Under the pieces are notes generated by a model. It was not told the DNA's origin and searched no databases. It saw only the letters and a list, made by a program, of their open reading frames with translations. 11,322 bases of DNA, taken from Bacillota bacterium. Its GTDB lineage: Bacteria; Bacillota; Clostridia; TANB77; CAG-465. Both the position numbers and the translations under genes were made by a program. Where the stretch lies: the NCBI GenBank assembly GCA_023460235.1, contig JAEWRE010000036.1:1-11322 (forward strand). Reading direction: 5' to 3'. This document shows positions 6,855 to 11,322 of this stretch, in pieces. The first letter of the stretch is position 1, and each line of letters opens with the position of its first letter.

Positions 6855-7118
6855 ATGAATATTTTAGTTTATATTGTTAAAGAGTATCAAAAAGAAATTA
6901 CATATCAAGATGTAGTTGAACTAGAATATAATATTTCTAACAGACATTCTTTACTTACTAAAGTAATGAAAGAGGATTTAAAATTAATTATGGAAGCAAT
7001 AAAGAAAAAAATCAAAATGTCATATTTTAGGAATTTATTATTAGAAAATTATTTGTTAGAATTGTTATTAGAAAAGGATGATGAAGGTTTAGCTGAATTT
7101 CTTGACAATGTGGCATGA
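6855..7118 (+). CDS. Uncharacterised 87-aa protein under a palindromic operator
   Basis: Not recognised. Evidence for a real gene: AAGGAGG (6844-6850) four bases before ATG 6855, its own promoter, and a strong terminator just after the TGA. The protein is short, helical and Leu/Lys/Glu-rich. It has a basic stretch near residues 50-59 (KKKIKMSYFR), a Leu-rich segment LLLENYLLELLLEKDDEG (61-78) and an acidic end. No Cys, membrane span or signal peptide is visible. The size and regulated promoter would suit a small regulatory protein, an antitoxin or a stress protein, but no motif decides between these. ENYL followed by a Leu-rich run also occurs near residues 26-36 of the preceding orphan, too little to claim homology. 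Confidence 0.72.
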   Translation: MNILVYIVKEYQKEITYQDVVELEYNISNRHSLLTKVMKEDLKLIMEAIKKKIKMSYFRNLLLENYLLELLLEKDDEGLAEFLDNVA

Positions 7119-7125
7119 AATTTTG

Positions 7126-7156
7126 AACTGTAGGTTAATTTTACCTACAGTTTTTT
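7126..7156 (+). terminator. Strong Rho-independent terminator after the 87-aa gene
   Basis: AACTGTAGGT (7126-7135) pairs perfectly with ACCTACAGTT (7143-7152) over a seven-base loop, followed by a run of six T (7151-7156). It starts eight bases after the TGA. Confidence 0.9.
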
Positions 7157-7176
7157 GCATTTTCACAATAAATATG

Positions 7177-7205
7177 TTGAATAAAATGATGATATATGAT
7201 AAAAT
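7177..7205 (+). promoter_or_regulatory. Sigma-A promoter for the ADP-ribosylglycohydrolase-fold gene
   Basis: TTGAAT (7177-7182), 17-bp spacer, TAAAAT (7200-7205), with an extended -10 TG at 7197-7198. Expected start near 7212, leader about 43 nt. Confidence 0.6.
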
Positions 7206-7240
7206 ATGTATGAAATAATATAAATTCTTAACAAAATTGG

Positions 7241-7247
7241 AAGGAGG
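7241..7247 (+). promoter_or_regulatory. Shine-Dalgarno site that decides the start of the next gene
   Basis: AAGGAGG here places the start at ATG 7255, seven bases downstream. The longest reading frame would begin at TTG 7237, upstream of this site, and the ATG at 7249 is only one base away; both are poor starts. Confidence 0.85.
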
Positions 7248-7254
7248 AATGAAT

Positions 7255-8097
7255 ATGATGTACGGATTATTAGCAGGAGGAAATATAGGGCTAATATATA
7301 ATGAACTAAGATACAAAGATGATAAAGCAAATGAGAATAAAGAGGAAAAACAAGCCATATATAGTACTCAAAATTCTGAACTAAGTAGAATATCTGCTAG
7401 TGAAATCTTTGCTATTGCAACTGCTGAAGCTATTTTAGATTTTCATAAAGGTAAAACATCTAATCTAACTCTTTCAGTTTATGCAGAGAAGTATAAGAAG
7501 TATTTTGAAAAATATAAGAATGAATTGATACACGACGAACAATTTTTTAAATCAGGTTTTAAAAATGTTTATGATTGGATTAATGGCAAAAATGGTGTAT
7601 CAAACAATGCAATAGCAGTAAGTAGAAGTGCTCCAATTGGAATGTATTTTTCAAAAAATGAAATCGAAAAACAAACGAGACTTTCTTGTCTTGCTGGATT
7701 TAACAATGGAAATTGCGTAATATGGTCAAATGCATTCTGTTTGGCAATATTATACAGTAAGAAGGAAGGAAATAATTTACTTAAAGCAATTGGAGATGAA
7801 ATTGATTTTAAACCGATAAGCATTAATCAGATAAAAAAAGAAAATAGATATAATATAACAGCAGAAAAAGTTGTTCCAGTTTCAATTTCAATTTTCTTAG
7901 AATCTAATAGTTTTGAAGATGCTATGCAAAAAGGAATTGAGGCTGGTGGAAATTCTACAGAAATACTTAGTATGGTTGGCGCACTTGCTGAGAGTAAATT
8001 TGGAATTCCACAGAAAATAATTGATACGGTAAAGAAACATTTAAATGCAGAACTTATTGAAGTTGTTGAATCTTTTAATAAGATTGCAGTTAGATAA
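7255..8097 (+). CDS. ADP-ribosylglycohydrolase-fold protein, probably catalytically dead
   Basis: 280 residues from ATG 7255. The family (DraG/ARH) removes ADP-ribose from proteins or small molecules with two metal ions. The fold is recognisable throughout: YGLLAGGNIGLIYNE (3-17) corresponds to the usual G-x-x-x-G-D-x-x-G start; SASEIFAIATAEAIL (47-61) to the T-D-D-T helix; AVSRSAPIG (121-129) to the A-M-R-x-x-P-I/L-G block; PVSISIFLESNSFEDAM (208-224) and GIEAGGNSTEILSMVGALAE (227-246) to the C-terminal motif, followed by FGIP. The metal ligands are changed: TDDT is S47-A48-S49-E50, GGD(S/T)DT is GGN(233)-S-T(235)-E(236), and the N-terminal GD is G9-N10. Hydrolase activity is therefore unlikely; it may bind ADP-ribose or a nucleotide without cleaving it. 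Own promoter and terminator; no ADP-ribosyltransferase partner in the window. The family call is firm, the loss of function is inferred. Confidence 0.8.
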   Translation: MMYGLLAGGNIGLIYNELRYKDDKANENKEEKQAIYSTQNSELSRISASEIFAIATAEAILDFHKGKTSNLTLSVYAEKYKKYFEKYKNELIHDEQFFKSGFKNVYDWINGKNGVSNNAIAVSRSAPIGMYFSKNEIEKQTRLSCLAGFNNGNCVIWSNAFCLAILYSKKEGNNLLKAIGDEIDFKPISINQIKKENRYNITAEKVVPVSISIFLESNSFEDAMQKGIEAGGNSTEILSMVGALAESKFGIPQKIIDTVKKHLNAELIEVVESFNKIAVR

Positions 8098-8118
8098 GTG
8101 AAAGTAATATATCATTGA

Positions 8119-8162
8119 GAATATAGTTAATTTAATTAATAAATTAGCTATATTCTTTTTTT
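8119..8162 (+). terminator. Rho-independent terminator after the ADP-ribosylglycohydrolase-fold gene
   Basis: A 16-bp stem (8119-8134 with 8140-8155, one G-U pair) over a five-base loop, closed by GAATATAG/CTATATTC, followed by seven T (8156-8162). Confidence 0.9.
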
Positions 8163-8164
8163 AT

Positions 8165-8193
8165 TTGAAATTTTGAGATTAATATTATATAAT
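8165..8193 (+). promoter_or_regulatory. Sigma-A promoter for topB
   Basis: TTGAAA (8165-8170), 17-bp spacer, TATAAT (8188-8193). Expected start near 8200, leader about 29 nt. It sits three bases after the preceding terminator. Confidence 0.75.
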
Positions 8194-8228
8194 GTATATA
8201 AATATGTATATATGTAATAGGAGAAAAA

Positions 8229-10184
8229 ATGGGCAAAAGTGTAATAATAGCAGAAAAACCAAGTGTTGCAAGAGAATTTGCAAAGGTACTGAAAATAAAT
8301 GGAGAAAATAAAAATGGATATATAGAATCTAATGAATACATTGTTACTTGGTGCGTAGGACATCTTGTTACGATGAGTTATCCAGAAAAATATGATGAAA
8401 AATTAAGATTTTGGAATTTATCAACACTTCCGTTTATTCCAAATGAATTTAAGTACGAGGTAATTGATTCTGTATCCAAACAGTTTGAAATTATAAAAGA
8501 AATACTAAATAGAAATGATGTAGAAAAAATATATGTATGTACCGATTCTGGAAGAGAAGGAGAATATATATATAGACTTGTAGATGATATGGCAGGATCA
8601 CCGGATAAGGAAAAAAGAAGAGTTTGGATTGATTCGCAAACAGAAGAGTCAATATTAAATGGAATAAAAGAAGCAAAATTATTATCAGAATACAATAGTT
8701 TATCAGATTCAGCATATTTAAGAGCAAAAGAGGATTATCTTATTGGAATAAACTTTTCTAGACTTTTGTCACTTATATATGGTAAAGCATTATCAAAAAA
8801 GTTAGAAGAGGAAAAAACGGTTATATCAATAGGTAGAGTAATGACTTGCGTTTTAGGTATGGTTGTAAATAGAGAAAGAGAAATAAGAGATTTTAAGAAA
8901 ATAAGTTTTTTTAAAATCCAAGGTGATTTTAAAGATAATGAATCTGGAGAACTATTAGCTGAATGGAAGGTGACTGAGGGATCAAAATATTTTTCATCAC
9001 CAGAATTATATAATGAAAATGGATTTAAGAAAAAAGAAGATGCAGAAAAATTTATTAAATATTTAAAATCATTGAATAAAGATGGAATTATAAAAGAAAT
9101 AAGTAAGAAATCACAAAAAGAAAATGCACCTTTGTTATTTAATCTAGCTGAAATTCAAAATGAATGTGCAAAAAGATTTAAGATAACTCCAGATGAGACA
9201 TTGCAATTTGTACAATCTTTGTATGAAAAGAAGCTCGTAACATATCCAAGAACAGATGCAAGAGTTTTATCAACAGCTGTAGCAAAAGAAATATCAAAAA
9301 ATTTAAATGGTCTTGCAAAATCTAATTTAGATGAAGAAATAAAAAAACATATTGATACTATGATAAAAGAAAAGTATAAGACGGATTTATCTAAGACAAA
9401 ATATGTAAATGATTCCAAAATTACAGATCACTATGCAATAATACCAACTGGTCAAGGATTTGAAAACTATAATAAACTTGATAGTCTTACTAAAAATATA
9501 TTTCATTTAATAGTAAGAAGATTTTTAAGTGTGTTCTATCCTCAAGCAGAGTATAGTAAAATATCAGTTACAATATCAGTTGAAAACGAAGATTTTTATG
9601 CAAATGGTAAAGTATGTACTAAACTGGGATATCTAGAAGTATTGAAAAGTGAAAGCAAATTACAAGATGATAAGAAAGATGATGATGCTGATGAAAAAAT
9701 AAATAATGTAGATATATTGGCAAAATTTAAAAAAGGACAGTTAATCCCACTTAATGAACTTTTCATTAAAGAAGGAGAAACTTCTCCACCAAATAGATAT
9801 TCTTCAGGTTCTATAATTCTTGCTATGGAAAATGCAGGAAAATTGATTGAAGATGAAGAATTAAGAGAACAGATTAAAGGAAGTGGAATAGGAACTAGTG
9901 CGACAAGAGCAGAAATAATAAAGAAACTAGAGAAAATTGGATATATAAACTTAAATAGTAAAACTCAAATAATAACTCCATCTCAAAAAGGTGAAGAAAT
10001 ATATGATGTCGTGCAAAAATCTATACCAGATATGTTAAATCCTGAACTTACTGCAAGCTGGGAAAAAGGTTTAACTATGGTTTCAGAAAAACAAATTCCT
10101 GCTGAAGAATTCATGGATAAATTAGAAACTTATGTAAGAAGTAGAGTTGTAAAATTTAAAAAAGCAATAAATGGAATATATTAA
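8229..10184 (+). CDS. topB: DNA topoisomerase III (type IA), short form
   Basis: 651 residues. Type IA topoisomerases cut one strand through a tyrosine, pass the other strand and reseal; TopB mainly resolves linked or recombining DNA. The Toprim domain starts at IIAEKPSVAREFA (6-18), with E9 as metal ligand, and the acidic motif is CTDSGREGE (104-112). Its second position is Gly108 rather than Asp, as I recall for Bacillota TopB proteins. The LRAKEDYLIGINFSR segment (164-178) follows. The catalytic tyrosine is Y339 in VTYPRTD. The late motif GSGIGTSATRAEII is at 551-564, and an Asp-rich loop lies near 479-492. The protein ends soon after the core at VVKFKKAINGIY, without the zinc-ribbon tail of many longer (about 700-730 aa) relatives. 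A terminator follows directly, so this is not a frameshift. AGGAG (8219-8223) lies five bases before ATG 8229. Monocistronic. Confidence 0.93.
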   Translation: MGKSVIIAEKPSVAREFAKVLKINGENKNGYIESNEYIVTWCVGHLVTMSYPEKYDEKLRFWNLSTLPFIPNEFKYEVIDSVSKQFEIIKEILNRNDVEKIYVCTDSGREGEYIYRLVDDMAGSPDKEKRRVWIDSQTEESILNGIKEAKLLSEYNSLSDSAYLRAKEDYLIGINFSRLLSLIYGKALSKKLEEEKTVISIGRVMTCVLGMVVNREREIRDFKKISFFKIQGDFKDNESGELLAEWKVTEGSKYFSSPELYNENGFKKKEDAEKFIKYLKSLNKDGIIKEISKKSQKENAPLLFNLAEIQNECAKRFKITPDETLQFVQSLYEKKLVTYPRTDARVLSTAVAKEISKNLNGLAKSNLDEEIKKHIDTMIKEKYKTDLSKTKYVNDSKITDHYAIIPTGQGFENYNKLDSLTKNIFHLIVRRFLSVFYPQAEYSKISVTISVENEDFYANGKVCTKLGYLEVLKSESKLQDDKKDDDADEKINNVDILAKFKKGQLIPLNELFIKEGETSPPNRYSSGSIILAMENAGKLIEDEELREQIKGSGIGTSATRAEIIKKLEKIGYINLNSKTQIITPSQKGEEIYDVVQKSIPDMLNPELTASWEKGLTMVSEKQIPAEEFMDKLETYVRSRVVKFKKAINGIY

Positions 10185-10235
10185 AAATTAAAACCTAATA
10201 TATAATAAGTTATAATATTAGGTTTTAATTTTTTT
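10183..10235 (+). terminator. Rho-independent terminator overlapping the topB stop codon
   Basis: A 19-bp stem (10183-10201 with 10215-10233) carrying AAAACCTAATAT against ATATTAGGTTTT over a 13-base loop, with a seven-T run at 10229-10235. The first stem bases are the last two bases of the TAA stop. Confidence 0.88.
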
Positions 10236-10242
10236 AAATATA

Positions 10243-10271
10243 TTGATAAATGTTTAAATTTATATTATTAT
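10243..10271 (+). promoter_or_regulatory. Possible sigma-A promoter for the pilin-like gene
   Basis: TTGATA (10243-10248), 17-bp spacer, TATTAT (10266-10271). In such A/T-rich DNA this could be chance. If used, it gives a long leader of about 200 nt before ATG 10482. Confidence 0.4.
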
Positions 10272-10393
10272 TTTAGTATAAATAGTTTTAGTAAAGGCAG
10301 AGTGTTAATAGTTGTACTTTCATTTCTGTTTTTTAGAATGATGATAAATGAATTTGTATATTTGGTGTAATATGTTTTAATTAGCAATAGGTC

Positions 10394-10413
10394 TAAGTTA
10401 AAGAATTAACTTA
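10394..10413. repeat. 8-bp inverted repeat in the leader of the pilin-like gene
   Basis: TAAGTTAA (10394-10401) and TTAACTTA (10406-10413) around AGAA, 68 bases before the start codon. It could be an operator or a small leader hairpin. Confidence 0.35.
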
Positions 10414-10481
10414 AGATGTTTATATTAAAAAAATATATAATTTAGGGAAAAGAGGTAAAAAATACAAAGGGGAAGATATAT

Positions 10482-11322
10482 ATGAATTTAATAATTAATA
10501 ATAAAATTAGAAAAAATAAAAGAGATGGAATAAGTTTAATAGTATTAGTAATTACAATAATAGTAGTAATAATATTAGCAACAGCAATAATAATAGGGCT
10601 AAGTAAAAATAATCCAATGGACAGTGCAAAAAAAGCAAAGTTTATGGCTAACTTCACTAATGTAGAAGAGGCAGTTGGTGTATATTCAATGAGTAAGTTA
10701 TCGGCAGACAATACTGAGTATCAACTACCCCTAAGTACTAAAGTGTCATTAAGTGAAAAGCAAGATGTAAAGACAAATGTCCCAACACTTGCAGCGAAAA
10801 TAGCAGAGCTAAATCCTGGAAAAACGATAGATGATATAGATTTGTACCATATAGATCCAACATTAATTGGAGCAGAAAATCTGTATAAGTCTAAAGAAAA
10901 AGGCTACTTAATAGATATATCAACAAGGCAAATATATGATTATAGTGGCGAATATTTTGAAGAGGCAAGATGGCATACATTAGACTCAGGAGTAAAAGAT
11001 GGAACTTTACCAGAGGTAGTAGATGATGTAGTAGACACTTGGGACGGATGGATTAAGCTAACACTGTTTTACCCATCAAACTCAACTGAGAGAAAATGGA
11101 GACTAGGCGAGGCAGGAGAAATAAGGACAGCTACATACAACAACTGGCAAGATTACACAGGACCAATAACAGTAAGGATGTCAGATGTTGAAAACATATG
11201 GATAAGTTATGTAGTAGATAATAAAACAGTCGTAATACCACCATTAGGGAAAGTAGTAGTAGATATAAAAGCAGATGGAAGTTTATCAAGTACGGTAACA
11301 AGTGTAAAAGTAAATATAGTAT
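10482..11322 (+). CDS. Pilin-like surface protein with class III signal, N-terminal part (3' truncated)
   Basis: Open from ATG 10482 to the window end, 280 codons. AGGGGAA (10468-10474) lies upstream. The N-terminus is a basic leader (KIRKNKRDG, 8-16) followed by a long hydrophobic stretch beginning ISLIVLVITIIV (17-28) and running to about 40, the arrangement of type IV pilins and pseudopilins cut by prepilin peptidase after Gly16. Mature position +5 is Val21, not the usual Glu. A helical part follows (SAKKAKFMANFTNVEEAVG), then the block LYHIDPTLIGAENLY...GYLIDISTRQIYDYSG and WHTLDSG, which I associate with pilin-like proteins of gut Clostridia. From about residue 180 it becomes Thr/Val-rich and beta-like, perhaps the first Ig-like module. 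Probable membrane- or pilus-anchored surface protein; possibly a relative of the gene at the left edge. Confidence 0.85.
   Translation, partial: MNLIINNKIRKNKRDGISLIVLVITIIVVIILATAIIIGLSKNNPMDSAKKAKFMANFTNVEEAVGVYSMSKLSADNTEYQLPLSTKVSLSEKQDVKTNVPTLAAKIAELNPGKTIDDIDLYHIDPTLIGAENLYKSKEKGYLIDISTRQIYDYSGEYFEEARWHTLDSGVKDGTLPEVVDDVVDTWDGWIKLTLFYPSNSTERKWRLGEAGEIRTATYNNWQDYTGPITVRMSDVENIWISYVVDNKTVVIPPLGKVVVDIKADGSLSSTVTSVKVNIV

Larger units (their letters stand above)
10236..10481. other. 246-bp leader without a gene
   Basis: No credible coding frame on either strand; the minus-strand frame reaching into it is a shadow of the next gene. It holds a possible promoter at 10243-10271, a small inverted repeat at 10394-10413 and the ribosome site of the pilin-like gene near 10468. 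A c-di-GMP riboswitch, common before such adhesin genes in Clostridia, was looked for and not found. Confidence 0.6.

Noticed and set aside
7126..7156. Hairpin as part of a tRNA or small RNA gene
   Set aside because: It is a simple stem with a six-T run right after a stop codon; no cloverleaf or separate promoter is seen.
7237..7254. TTG at 7237 as start of the ADP-ribosylglycohydrolase-fold gene
   Set aside because: The Shine-Dalgarno sequence AAGGAGG (7241-7247) lies downstream of this TTG, so translation must begin at ATG 7255 (or possibly 7258).
6258..8097. Toxin-antitoxin or phage-defence island (DarTG-like) built from the orphans and the ADP-ribosylglycohydrolase fold
   Set aside because: No ADP-ribosyltransferase toxin is present, each gene has its own promoter and terminator, and the glycohydrolase motifs are degenerate. 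Co-function is not supported.
10236..10481. c-di-GMP riboswitch in the adhesin leader
   Set aside because: The conserved cores of the known c-di-GMP classes could not be found by eye; a short AAAGGCAGAG stretch is not enough.
10442..10711. 89-codon minus-strand frame at the start of the pilin-like gene
   Set aside because: Its hydrophobic content simply mirrors the A/T-rich codons of the pilin-like membrane helix on the + strand.

Overview
The window looks like low-GC Bacillota (Clostridia-like) chromosomal DNA. The DNA is strongly A/T-rich, Shine-Dalgarno sites of the AAGGAGG type stand before most genes, sigma-A promoters (TTGACA/TATAAT) are easy to see, and genes end in classic hairpin + T-run terminators. 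All supported genes lie on the + strand. No rRNA, tRNA, CRISPR array, transposase or integrase was seen. Genus and species cannot be assigned by eye.

Layout. 1-2252: 3' part of a very large surface protein made of tandem Ig-like modules, the last one split by an inserted beta-rich domain. 2278-2311: terminator. 2403-4962: a promoter followed by two tightly coupled metabolic genes, a PLP-dependent methionine gamma-lyase-like (YnbB/aluminium-resistance family) protein and an HI0933/BaiN-type FAD oxidoreductase. 5014-6144: a membrane-anchored HtrA-type serine protease with one PDZ domain, then a terminator. 6181-7156: two single-gene cassettes, each with its own promoter and terminator, for unrecognised small proteins of 161 and 87 aa. 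The second has a perfect 17-bp palindrome that exactly fills the spacer between -35 and -10. 7177-8162: a monocistronic ADP-ribosylglycohydrolase-fold protein in which the metal-binding motifs are replaced. 8165-10235: a monocistronic type IA topoisomerase (topoisomerase III, TopB) without a C-terminal zinc region. 10236-10481: a 246-bp leader without genes. 10482-end: 5' part of a pilin-like (class III signal) surface protein, cut by the window edge.

How it fits together. The two ends are surface proteins: an Ig-repeat C-terminus with no LPXTG signal at the left, and a pilin-like N-terminus leading into a beta-rich extracellular part at the right. They may belong to one family, pilin-anchored Ig-repeat adhesins. 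HtrA would act on the outer face of the same membrane. The middle is a run of mostly monocistronic housekeeping and orphan genes. No multi-gene defence or mobile system could be demonstrated. The most unusual items are the apparent ADP-ribosylglycohydrolase pseudoenzyme, the spacer-filling operator in front of the 87-aa orphan, and the domain inserted into the last Ig-like module of the left adhesin.
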